Origin: Hungatella sp.
GTDB lineage: Bacteria; Bacillota; Clostridia; Lachnospirales; Lachnospiraceae
NCBI GenBank assembly: GCA_022792815.1
Contig: JAAWBS010000057.1
Location: 53,004 to 117,003 of the forward strand
Direction of reading: 5' to 3'
DNA: 64,000 nt
The translations under genes and the position numbers were made by a program. Position 1 is the first letter of the stretch, and each line of letters opens with the position of its first letter. The notes under the pieces were generated by a model that did not search any database, was not told the origin of the DNA, and saw nothing but the letters and a program-made list of their open reading frames with translations. Below are positions 26,324 through 34,858 of this stretch, piece by piece.

Positions 26324-29300
26324 ATGTCAACACTACACCAACAGACAAGAGAGACCATCGCCCGGCCGCTTTCCAAGACGGACCGGGCGATTCTGGAGTA
26401 TATGGACTCTGTTAAGAAAGATTATTATGATGAGGAGATCGCAGGGGACAGCCGATTTCAGGTCTGGTATCAGCTGTCCGTTCTGCGGACCGGGCTTTTG
26501 TCCTGGTATGAGTTTGAGAAAGGTGCCAGGGTTCTGGAGATCGGAGCCGGTTTTGGGGCGCTTACGGGGCTGCTCTGTGATAAGTGCGGCTATGTGGCGG
26601 CCACGGAGCGGTCGCCTGTACGGGCCGAGGCTCTGGCCAGGCGGTGGAAAGAGAAAGAGAACCTTCATGTGTATCCGGGGGAATGGAGCGAGATCGAATT
26701 CGGAACCGCCTTTGACTATATCATCCTTACCGGGATTTTGGAGAGGGCCTGCGGGGGATCCAAAGACCGGAAAGACTATGTGGATTATCTGAGGAAGGTG
26801 TCCCGCCTTCTGTGCCCGGGAGGCATCCTGCTTGCGGCGGCGGACAACCGCCTGGGGCTTAAGTATTTCTGCGGCGCCCGGGAATCCCATGGGGGCAATG
26901 CTTTCGAGGGGATCAATCACTACCCTCGCGGCACACGGGGATATTCCTTTGACCGGCAGGAGTTAAAGGACATCGTCGCCACGGCGGGATTTGGGGAGAT
27001 GCAGTTTTACTATCCGCTGCCTGATTATAAGCTGCCTCAGCTGATCTACACAGACAGCTATCTGCCGGAGCAGAACCTGCGGGAGAGGCTGATCCCATAC
27101 TATGAGAATCATCATTCCCTTGTGGCTGTGGAGCAGGACTTATACCGCGACGTGATCGCCAACGGGGTCTTCCCCTTCTTTGCCAATTCCTTTCTGATAG
27201 AGTGCAGACGCATGGCTCCATCCGCTGCCTCTGTTGGCGGGGCAGGGGGGGCTTACGTTTCTTTTCAGACGGAGGACATCTCCGCTGTATCTCACGGATC
27301 TGCCGGCGAGGCTGAGTCACCTGCCCCAGCACAGAGGCCGGTGTCCTCTTCCCCGACATCGCCCCCTATACCACCGCCCCTGTCCCCTGTGTCACCGCCT
27401 CCCATGAGCCCCGTCGTCTATGCGGCGGTTTCTACCGACCGTGGGCGGGAGCGGGCCTTTGCCACCGTGATACGGAGAGATGGTAAGGTGAGAAAAACGC
27501 CTCTCTTTCCCGAGGGAAGAGAGGGGGCCAGGAAGCTGTTTGACAACATACAGGATCTGAAAGCCCATGGGATTCCGGTGGTGGAGCACCGCATCCTGGA
27601 GGATGGGAGCCTGGAGCTGCCTTTTGTCTCCTGGCCCACTCTGTCCAACTACATCAAAGAGACCATAAAGCAGGATACGGATGCGTTCGTGGGGCTGGTG
27701 GACCGGATTTATACCAATATTTTGGAGTCCTCTGAGCAGGCGCCGGCAGAGGAAAATGCGCTGCTGAGAAAATTATATCGAGAGAACTTCGGCAAAGAGA
27801 GCGCCAATGCCGGACTTGCCAGTGGGAGGAACGAGGAGGACGGGATTGCGGGTGAAAGGCTCCCGGAAGGAAGTCCTTCTGCCGGGAACCCTTCTGCCCC
27901 ACACATCCCGGACTTTGGCCCCATTCTAAAAAACGCTTACATGGAGCTGATTCCCCTGAACTGCTTTTATCATCCCGAGACAAAGGAGTTTCTCTATTTT
28001 GACCAGGAATTTGTCCGGGAGAACTACCCGGCAAAGTATGTACTGTTCCGGGCCATCCACTATATCTACTGCTTCACGCCGGGCGGGGACATGTATTATC
28101 CCAGGAAGAAGCTGATGGAGCGGTATGGAATGACGGAGACCTGGGATATCTATCAGAAGGAGGAACAGGCCTTTTTGGACCGGGTGCGCAGCCATGAGAA
28201 GTATCGGCAGTTTTATCGGTGGGCCGGGGTGAACCGAGAGCGGGTCTGGGACAACGCGAAGCGCCTCCGGTCGGAGGAGGAAGTGATCGCGGATTACAAG
28301 ATATCGGACAAGATGAAAAAGATCTGGAAAGTGGAGCTTGCCATGCTGGAGGAGGTGGACCGGATCTGCAAGAAATATGGGCTGACCTATTTTCTGGTTC
28401 ACGGAAGTCTTCTGGGAGCGGTCCGCCACCAGGGGTTTATCCCTTGGGATGACGATCTGGATATCGCCATGCCAAGGACGGATTACGACCGGTTTCTGGA
28501 GCTTGCTCCGGGGGAGCTTATGTGTCCCCTGTCCCTCCACACGCCGGAGTCGGAAGCAGACCTGTTCTGGGGCGGATTTGCCCGGCTGAGGGATGGCAGT
28601 ACCACGGGAATCGAGGCCAGAGACTTAAATCATAAGGGAAATCTTGGCATCTGGATAGATATCCTTCCTCTGGATCGGTGCACCACGGACGAAGATCGGT
28701 TTGAGAGGAAGAAAAAGCGGATTCGCCATTGCCACAGACTGCTTCTGGCGAAAATATATGGGAGAGATTACAAGGCCTATTGGGATATGGGGCCATGGAT
28801 GTGGCGGGGGTATCGGCTGATATCCCGGCTGTACAGCCACATGAATCTGTGCCGCATGCTGGATCAGGCCATGAGGCTGTATACGGAGGAGGAGTCGGAG
28901 GATGTGGCATTTTTCACAGGGTACTATCAGCACAGGCGGCTAAATGGCAGGGATTTTGCCTCGACGGTGTCTCTGGAGTTTGAGGGACGGCGCTGCCCGG
29001 CGCCGGCAGGGTATGAAAATTACCTGTTTATGTCCATGGGCAAAGACTATCTGAACTATCCGCCGGAGGATGAGAGGAAGCCGAAGCACACGGGGATCTT
29101 TGACCCGGAAAAGCCTTACGGGGAGTACCGGCAGATGCTGTGCGGTATGTTTGAAGATATACGTGGCAAGAAGATCATCTTGTTTGGCGCCGGTATGATG
29201 TTTGAGGATTACATGAAAAAATGGGGCGGCAGGTACCGGCCGGATTTCCTGGTGGACAATGACGAGAACAAGTGGGGGCGCAGCCGCATGGGGATCCCGG

Positions 29301-29464
29301 TGAAATCGCCGAAGGAGATCCTTGAGATCCCGGAGGGGAAACGGCGTCTGATCATCTGCAGCTTCTATTATAAAGAGATCGAGAAACAGCTTGAGGAAAT
29401 GGGCGTGAAAGATTATCATGTATATGTGCAGCATGTGGAGTGGATTGTAAGGTCAGAACAGTGA
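26324..29464 (+). CDS. Methyltransferase-LicD fusion with C-terminal Rossmann module
   Basis: A 1046-residue GC-rich protein. About 60-240 is a class I SAM methyltransferase (VLEIGAGFGALTGLL near 70-84, LLCPGGILLAAADN). A Pro/Ser-rich linker occupies about 325-360. A central domain of unknown type follows (about 365-630; it includes MELIPLNCFYH and FLYFDQEFV). Residues about 665-920 are a LicD phosphotransferase: VHGSLLGAVRHQGFIPWDDD and LDIAMPR. LicD proteins move phosphocholine or other phosphoryl-polyol groups from CDP donors to glycans. About 947-1046 is the module (IILFGAGMMFEDYMKKW, FLVDNDENKWG). The next gene is a CDP-alcohol-type cytidylyltransferase, a natural partner. Confidence 0.82.
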   Translation: MSTLHQQTRETIARPLSKTDRAILEYMDSVKKDYYDEEIAGDSRFQVWYQLSVLRTGLLSWYEFEKGARVLEIGAGFGALTGLLCDKCGYVAATERSPVRAEALARRWKEKENLHVYPGEWSEIEFGTAFDYIILTGILERACGGSKDRKDYVDYLRKVSRLLCPGGILLAAADNRLGLKYFCGARESHGGNAFEGINHYPRGTRGYSFDRQELKDIVATAGFGEMQFYYPLPDYKLPQLIYTDSYLPEQNLRERLIPYYENHHSLVAVEQDLYRDVIANGVFPFFANSFLIECRRMAPSAASVGGAGGAYVSFQTEDISAVSHGSAGEAESPAPAQRPVSSSPTSPPIPPPLSPVSPPPMSPVVYAAVSTDRGRERAFATVIRRDGKVRKTPLFPEGREGARKLFDNIQDLKAHGIPVVEHRILEDGSLELPFVSWPTLSNYIKETIKQDTDAFVGLVDRIYTNILESSEQAPAEENALLRKLYRENFGKESANAGLASGRNEEDGIAGERLPEGSPSAGNPSAPHIPDFGPILKNAYMELIPLNCFYHPETKEFLYFDQEFVRENYPAKYVLFRAIHYIYCFTPGGDMYYPRKKLMERYGMTETWDIYQKEEQAFLDRVRSHEKYRQFYRWAGVNRERVWDNAKRLRSEEEVIADYKISDKMKKIWKVELAMLEEVDRICKKYGLTYFLVHGSLLGAVRHQGFIPWDDDLDIAMPRTDYDRFLELAPGELMCPLSLHTPESEADLFWGGFARLRDGSTTGIEARDLNHKGNLGIWIDILPLDRCTTDEDRFERKKKRIRHCHRLLLAKIYGRDYKAYWDMGPWMWRGYRLISRLYSHMNLCRMLDQAMRLYTEEESEDVAFFTGYYQHRRLNGRDFASTVSLEFEGRRCPAPAGYENYLFMSMGKDYLNYPPEDERKPKHTGIFDPEKPYGEYRQMLCGMFEDIRGKKIILFGAGMMFEDYMKKWGGRYRPDFLVDNDENKWGRSRMGIPVKSPKEILEIPEGKRRLIICSFYYKEIEKQLEEMGVKDYHVYVQHVEWIVRSEQ

Positions 29465-29586
29465 CGGCTGCTTTCGGCGGGCAGAGGAGGCAGGGAGGCT
29501 TTCCCTGCCTGCCCCGGACAAGCCAGCGATCGAAGGAGGCCATGATATGCGGGGGCAGCAAGCAGGCGATAGAAGGAGGTCGAGAC

Positions 29587-30327
29587 ATGTGTGGCAGTGA
29601 GAACGCAGGACAGGACAAAAAGTATAAGCTGGGATATGTCCCGGGAGTATTTGATTTGTTTCACATCGGGCATCTGAACCTGATCCGCCGGGCCAGCGCT
29701 CAGAGCGAGTATCTTCTGGCCGGGGTTTTGTCGGATGAGTTGGTGGAACATTTTAAGGGGAAAAAGCCCTTTATTCCCCTTGAGGAGCGGATGGAGATCG
29801 TGGCGGCCATAAGGGAGGTAGACCGGGTGGTGGAGGTAAATTTTTCCAATACCGTGAAGATGGATGCCTGGAAGCTGTACCATTATGACGCATATTTTTC
29901 CGGGGACGACCATAGCCATGAGTGGGAGGCAGAGAGGAGGGCACTGCAGGCTGTCGGGTCGGATATTGTGTATCTTCCTTATACAAAAGGAACCAGTTCT
30001 ACCATGATCAAGGAGAAAATCCGAAAGGCCGGCAAAAAGAGGAGGCTGTACCTGTTCGGAGCGGGAAAGATGGGGAGGAGGAGGCTTACGGAGTTGGCGG
30101 CCAGCCAAAAGGACTGGGATATCGCCGGATTCCTGGACAATGAACCGGCAAAGCATCTGACCCGAATCGGGGGTGTGCCCGTATACCAGCCAAAGGAGCT
30201 TGCAAGGTTAGAGAACGGGGAGGAGGATTACGGAATTTTGATCACCATGAAGGAGGCCGAGGCGGCCAGGAGGCAGTTGGAGGAACTGGGAGTGGAGACG
30301 AAATATCTTTTGACCAAGACCTTATGA
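29587..30327 (+). CDS. TagD/Pcyt2-like cytidylyltransferase with C-terminal Rossmann module
   Basis: A 246-residue protein. Residues about 12-140 form a nucleotidyltransferase of the glycerol-3-phosphate/phosphoethanolamine cytidylyltransferase type: GYVPGVFDLFHIGHLNL with the HxGH motif, PFIPLEERMEIV, and GTSSTMIKEKIR at the end. The module is at about 153-246 (LYLFGAGKMGRRRLTEL, GFLDNEPAK). ATG 29587 follows AGGAGG by 8 bases; upstream in-frame starts overlap the LicD gene and lack a site. It probably makes the CDP-linked donor for the LicD domain just upstream (CDP-choline, -ethanolamine, -glycerol or similar). Substrate is inference. Confidence 0.85.
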   Translation: MCGSENAGQDKKYKLGYVPGVFDLFHIGHLNLIRRASAQSEYLLAGVLSDELVEHFKGKKPFIPLEERMEIVAAIREVDRVVEVNFSNTVKMDAWKLYHYDAYFSGDDHSHEWEAERRALQAVGSDIVYLPYTKGTSSTMIKEKIRKAGKKRRLYLFGAGKMGRRRLTELAASQKDWDIAGFLDNEPAKHLTRIGGVPVYQPKELARLENGEEDYGILITMKEAEAARRQLEELGVETKYLLTKTL

Positions 30328-30377
30328 GATGATAGAATAGGGATATCGGACAAACCGTAAGGGAGGTGGCTGCGTAA

Positions 30378-31968
30378 GTGGAACGCTATTTTAATACAGA
30401 AGGGGTGTGTGACCCTGACATACATTATATGGTAAATCTTGATGTCCGATTAAGCAGGATTAAACAGCGCTATGTGGACAAGGGCAAATACTTTATCATA
30501 AATAAAGGCCGGCAATATGGGAAAACCACGACCCTGCGGGCTTTGGCAGAGTATCTGAAAGGGGAATATCTTGTCTGTGCCATGGATTTCCAGGAGACCG
30601 GCACCGAAGAATTCCGGGATGAGGCTGCCTTCTCCCATGCATTTGCTGAGATACTGCTTGCGGTTTTAAACAGCCTGGATTTGGAGAAAACGGAGAATTT
30701 AACCGGTTCCCTGGACGAATTTTCGAAAAGGATACAGGGGGGTACACTGAGAGAACTATTTGCACGGATAAGCAGACTGTGTATGGAGGCTTCGCAACCG
30801 GTTGTTCTGATCATTGACGAAGTGGACAGCGCATCCAATAATCAGGTATTCCTTGATTTTCTGGCAATACTCAGAAGCTATTATCTGGAACGAAAAAAAG
30901 CCCATGTTTCATTCGGTGATTCTTGCCGGGGTGTATGATATAAAGAATTTAAAACTCAAGATACGCCCTGAGGCAGAGCATAAATTTAACAGCCCGTGGA
31001 ACATTGCAGCCCGGTTTAATATCGATATGGACTTTTCGGCAGAGGAAATTGCCCTTATGCTGCGGGAATATGAGAGAGATCACACAACGGGAATGGATAT
31101 TCTTGAAATTGCCGAATGTATTTATGAATATACGTCGGGATATCCCTATCTGGTATCGGCACTCTGCAAGTTCCTGGATGAGGAGATTCCGGAAAGGAAA
31201 GAGTTTGTTGAGAAATCTGATGTGTGGACACGAGAGGGGGTTGGGGAAGCAGTAAAGATGCTTTTAAAAGAAAATACGCCTTTATTTGACAGTATGATAA
31301 AGCAGTTGGATATTTATAAGGATCTGCAGGATATGCTCGAGGAAATCTTGTATCAAGGAAGGCAGATTCTGTACAGCCCTTATGTAGAATCTGTGAACAT
31401 TGGTGTAATGTTTGGCTTTTTAAAAGAAAAAGGCGACAACATCACGGTAGCCAACCGTATCTTTGAGATGGGACTTCTCAATCTGTTTATAGCAAAAGAG
31501 GCAGCCGGCAGCACGGCTTTCCGATACGGACAGAGGGACAGAAATCAGTTTATCAAGAATGCAAGGCTTGATATGGAGCTGGTACTTGAGAGGTTTGTGG
31601 AATATTTTACGGATCTCTACTGTGACAGCGATGAGAGATTTGTAGAGGCACAGGGAAGAAAGTGTTTCTTGCTGTTTTTAAAGCCGATCATTAACGGTGT
31701 GGGAAATTATTATGTGGAAGCTCAGACCAGAGATGCCAAAAGGACGGATGTGATTGTAGATTATCTCGGAGAACAATTTATCGTAGAGCTTAAAATATGG
31801 CATGGAAATGAATATAAGGAGAGAGGAGAAAGGCAGCTGTCCGATTATCTGGACTATTACCATCTAACAAAGGGATATATGCTGAGCTTCAACTTCAATA
31901 GAAAGAAAAAGATCGGGGTAAAGAAAGTGTTTGTTGAGGAAAAGATACTCATAGAAGCAGTCGTCTAA
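30378..31968 (+). pseudogene. AAA-ATPase/PD-(D/E)XK family protein, frameshifted in an A7 tract
   Basis: Two adjacent frames together make one typical PF09820/PF08011 protein of about 530 residues. The first frame (30378-30938) has FIINKGRQYGKTTTL (Walker A) and VVLIIDEVDSA (Walker B). The second continues from about 30900 with PMFHSVILAGVYDIKNL and ends in a PD-(D/E)XK nuclease-like domain (KRTDVIVDYLGE, FIVELKIW). The break lies in seven A residues at 30893-30899; with six A the frame is continuous. GTG 30378 follows GGGAGGTGG. It may be a pseudogene, phase-variable or slippage-decoded, or a sequencing error. Function of the family is unknown. Unrelated in kind to the glycan locus it follows. 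Confidence 0.8.
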
Positions 31969-31993
31969 ACAGGCGTAAGAAAGGAGCACACAA

Positions 31994-32611
31994 ATGAAAA
32001 TCTTAATCACCGGTTTCGCCCCCTTCGGCGGCGAGACCATCAACCCCTCCTGGGAGGCAGTGTCAAAGCTTCCGGAGCGGTTCGTTACGGAAAAGGGAGA
32101 GGAGGCGGTTCTGGCCAGATATCAGATGCCGGTGTCCTATGACCGCTGCGGCCGGGTGATCCGGGAACTGATGGCGAAGGAGGTACCGGACTGCGTGGTC
32201 TGTGTGGGGCAGGCAGGAGGCCGCATGGCGGTGGAGCCGGAGCTGATCGCGGTCAATGTAAAGGATGCCCCTTCGCCGGACAATGACGGAGTTGAGTACC
32301 ACGGGGAGCCTGTGGTGGCTGGCAGTCCTGACGGGAGATTTGCCAGACTTCCAGTGCGGGAGATGGCGGCGGCCTGTAAGGCGAGGGGGATCCCGGCCAA
32401 TGTGTCCTTTTCGGCCGGAGGTTATGTGTGCAACTGCCTGATGTACCAGGTCCTTGATCTGATCGAGAGAGAGTATCCGGATATGAGGGGCGGATTCATC
32501 CATGTGCCTTATGAGTGCCGGCAGGCCGCAGCTCAGATGAAGGTCAACAAGCCGTCTCTGCCTCTTTCTCTCATCACGGACGGACTTTTGACCTGCCTTA
32601 AGGTTCTTTAG
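31994..32611 (+). CDS. pcp: Pyroglutamyl-peptidase I
   Basis: A 205-residue cysteine peptidase of family C15 that removes N-terminal pyroglutamate from peptides in the cytoplasm. The family N-terminus (ILITGFAPFGGETINPSW) and all three catalytic residues are in place: Glu81 in VEPELIAVN, Cys146 in GGYVCNCLMY and His170 in FIHVPYE. Length is normal. AAGGAG lies 8 bases before ATG 31994. It is 25 bases behind the frameshifted ATPase gene; no functional link is apparent. Confidence 0.95.
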   Translation: MKILITGFAPFGGETINPSWEAVSKLPERFVTEKGEEAVLARYQMPVSYDRCGRVIRELMAKEVPDCVVCVGQAGGRMAVEPELIAVNVKDAPSPDNDGVEYHGEPVVAGSPDGRFARLPVREMAAACKARGIPANVSFSAGGYVCNCLMYQVLDLIEREYPDMRGGFIHVPYECRQAAAQMKVNKPSLPLSLITDGLLTCLKVL

Positions 32612-32895
32612 GAGGAGTTTCTCTCTAAACCTACAAGCGACCTTTGACGTTGCACCAGCCGCCCTATGAAAGTCGATTGCTCCGCGCCTTTGGCGGCCTA
32701 CGCTCCGCTTCGGTCGGCGCTAAACAAATGCCACTGGCACTCAGCGCTCTGCAATCGCCGCCAGTATTCGCAATCCGGGCTAACGCCTTATTTGGCTCTA
32801 TCCGGCTTGGTTGTCCGATATCCATGGTTCATTGCAAGCGAGCTTGCATTCACCATGGCTGCCGGTCAACACTTTGATAGTAAAAAATCAATTTT
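32612..32895. repeat. Intergenic element with inverted repeats
   Basis: No gene is supported here. The stretch has a composition and word usage unlike its neighbours. It contains several dyads: TGCAAGC-GA-GCTTGCA inside a longer imperfect palindrome bounded by CCATGG on both sides (about 32821-32859), and GC-rich pairs around 32685-32730. It may be a mobile palindromic repeat or a structured remnant. The poly-A/T tract after 32880 starts the atp promoter region. Confidence 0.4.
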
Positions 32896-32901
32896 TAAAC
32901 G

Positions 32902-32930
32902 TGGACAAATTACAAAAGATTGGTTATAAT
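32902..32930 (+). promoter_or_regulatory. Promoter of the atp operon
   Basis: TGGACA (32902-32907) and a perfect TATAAT (32925-32930) are separated by 17 bases. The first atp gene begins 38 bases further on. No regulatory site was recognised. Confidence 0.8.
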
Positions 32931-32967
32931 GATATACATGTGTAAAGATGGGAGATGAGGTAAAGGG

Positions 32968-33330
32968 ATGGGATATCAAAAATCCGTCTTTCGGAGTCTG
33001 GCGATGGTGACCCAGCTGGGTCTGTGTGTGATGACTCCGATCTTGTTTTGCGTCTTTGCAGGTAATTACATCGATTCCAGATATGGGACGAAGACTATGG
33101 TGTTTCTTTTGATTCTTGGTACTCTTGGGGGCGGCCGGGGGGCCTATGTGATGGCAAAGCGGTTGATTGACCGGGAGGCAAAGGATAAGGAGCGGGAGCA
33201 GCAGGATATGATCCGGGAAGTACTGAGCCGGGAGACTTGCTCTGTGACCAGGCCTAAGACACCAGGAAGGATTCGTTCCGCTGCAGGGACAGCAGATACC
33301 GGTGGAGACAGGGAGGATTTACATGAGTAG
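32968..33330 (+). CDS. AtpZ/AtpI-family protein of the ATP synthase operon
   Basis: A 120-residue protein with two predicted membrane helices (about residues 12-34 and 43-62) followed by a charged, basic tail. FAGNYIDSRYGTK and LGGGRGAYVMAKRL resemble the AtpZ/AtpI-like (DUF) family found first in many Firmicute atp operons, thought to help c-ring assembly or magnesium supply. GGGAGATGAGG lies upstream of ATG 32968. Its end overlaps the next gene by 8 bases. Confidence 0.75.
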   Translation: MGYQKSVFRSLAMVTQLGLCVMTPILFCVFAGNYIDSRYGTKTMVFLLILGTLGGGRGAYVMAKRLIDREAKDKEREQQDMIREVLSRETCSVTRPKTPGRIRSAAGTADTGGDREDLHE

Positions 33331-33817
33331 CCATTTGAGGCGCCTTGTTCTGGAGATGTCGGTCGGGATGTTTGCCTATGTGCTGCTGCTGGGGTGTATG
33401 GCGGCAGTCTTTCAAAAGGGTCTGGAGGCCGCGGGTTTCTTATTGGGACCGGTTCTTCTGGGGCTCTTTCTGGGCTTTGCTGCGGATGTGGCCATGCTGA
33501 TTCACATGGCTCATGTCACGGAGCTGGCGGCTGACAGTCAGAATGAAGCTTACGCCAACAAGACGACAGTGAGCCAATCTGTCATACGCAGGGTGATCTT
33601 TGTCATCGCCCTGTTTGCGCTGGGAAGCCGCCCGCAGATCGATGCGGTTTCGATGATTATCGGGGCCTTGGGCCTCAAGGCCGGAGCTATGCTTCAGCCG
33701 GTTGTTCACAGGACTTTTTTCCGGGGGAAGGAACAAGACCCGGAGGAGAGTACCATTGAAGAAAGGAGGACAGTGTATGGGAATGATGAAAATTCCGATG
33801 GTAGTTCACGAGCCTGA
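33323..33817 (+). CDS. atpI: ATP synthase subunit I-like membrane protein
   Basis: A 164-residue protein with four predicted membrane helices: about 13-30, 35-58, 88-106 and 109-124. It precedes atpB as AtpI does in other F-type operons, and is thought to assist assembly of the c ring. ATG 33323 is chosen because GGGAGGA lies 6 bases upstream; it overlaps the preceding gene by 8 bases. The C-terminal tail overlaps the start of atpB by 41 bases. Sequence conservation of this family is low, so the name rests on position and topology. Confidence 0.7.
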   Translation: MSSHLRRLVLEMSVGMFAYVLLLGCMAAVFQKGLEAAGFLLGPVLLGLFLGFAADVAMLIHMAHVTELAADSQNEAYANKTTVSQSVIRRVIFVIALFALGSRPQIDAVSMIIGALGLKAGAMLQPVVHRTFFRGKEQDPEESTIEERRTVYGNDENSDGSSRA

Positions 33818-34496
33818 CTTTATGATCCACGGTGTCTTTCGGTTTGAGGCATTTGGGCAGGAGTTGTGGATTACAGACACTACGGTAGGGGCATGGATCA
33901 TTACGGCTGTACTGCTTTTGATCGGTGTGATCGCAAGGAAGAAGATCATGGCAGCGGCGGAGAGTGATGTTCCCGGTATGTTCCAGAGTGCTCTGGAGAT
34001 GGGCATGGAAGCCCTGGAGAACATGGCACATGGAATTCTGAGCGGCAATGCCAGAAAGTTTGTCAATTACATCGGAACCATTTTTTTGTTCATTCTGTTC
34101 TGCAACTTAAGCGGTCTCTTTGGACTGCGGGCTCCGACAGCAGATTATGGCGTTACCTTTTTGCTGGGTATGTTCACATTCTTCATCGTCAATTACCAGG
34201 GAATCAAGAACCGTGGGTTTGGACATTTTACCAGTCTGTTCCAGCCGATTCCGGTTCTGTTTCCGATCAACGTGATCGGAGAGATCGCCAATCCTATCTC
34301 CATTTCCCTGCGTTTGTTTGCAAACCTGCTTTCAGGCGTAATCATCATGGGACTCTGGTATGGCATGATGCCCTGGTTTGCCAAGATCGGTATTCCGGCG
34401 GCGCTTCATGTGTATTGTGATCTATTCTCAGGCTGTATTCAAACCTATGTATTCTGTATGCTGACCATGGTATATATCAGCGACAAGATGGAGTAG
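33777..34496 (+). CDS. atpB: ATP synthase subunit a
   Basis: A 239-residue membrane subunit forming the ion half-channels of F-o. The conserved helix NPISISLRLFANLLSGVI holds the essential arginine that faces the c ring. Several other membrane helices are evident (IITAVLLLIGVIA, FLFILFCNLSGLFGL, GVTFLLGMFTFFIVNY). ATG 33777 follows AAGGAGG by 8 bases; longer in-frame extensions lie inside atpI and lack a site. Belongs to the atp operon. Confidence 0.93.
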   Translation: MGMMKIPMVVHEPDFMIHGVFRFEAFGQELWITDTTVGAWIITAVLLLIGVIARKKIMAAAESDVPGMFQSALEMGMEALENMAHGILSGNARKFVNYIGTIFLFILFCNLSGLFGLRAPTADYGVTFLLGMFTFFIVNYQGIKNRGFGHFTSLFQPIPVLFPINVIGEIANPISISLRLFANLLSGVIIMGLWYGMMPWFAKIGIPAALHVYCDLFSGCIQTYVFCMLTMVYISDKME

Positions 34497-34542
34497 TACC
34501 CGCTTCACAGGCGGTCAATTTAAGAAAAGATATTTATATTAG

Positions 34543-34809
<267 letters not shown>

Positions 34810-34858
34810 GAAGCTGCGAACCCCTCAATATGATAGGAACAGGAAGGAGGCTTAGACC

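Noticed and set aside
27225..27420. Frameshift or repeat expansion in the Pro/Ser-rich stretch of the LicD fusion
   Set aside because: The frame stays open and flanking domains are intact; a natural interdomain linker explains it.
32644..32929. Two overlapping small frames between pcp and the atp operon
   Set aside because: They overlap in different frames, lack ribosome sites, and the region is dominated by inverted repeats and promoter DNA.
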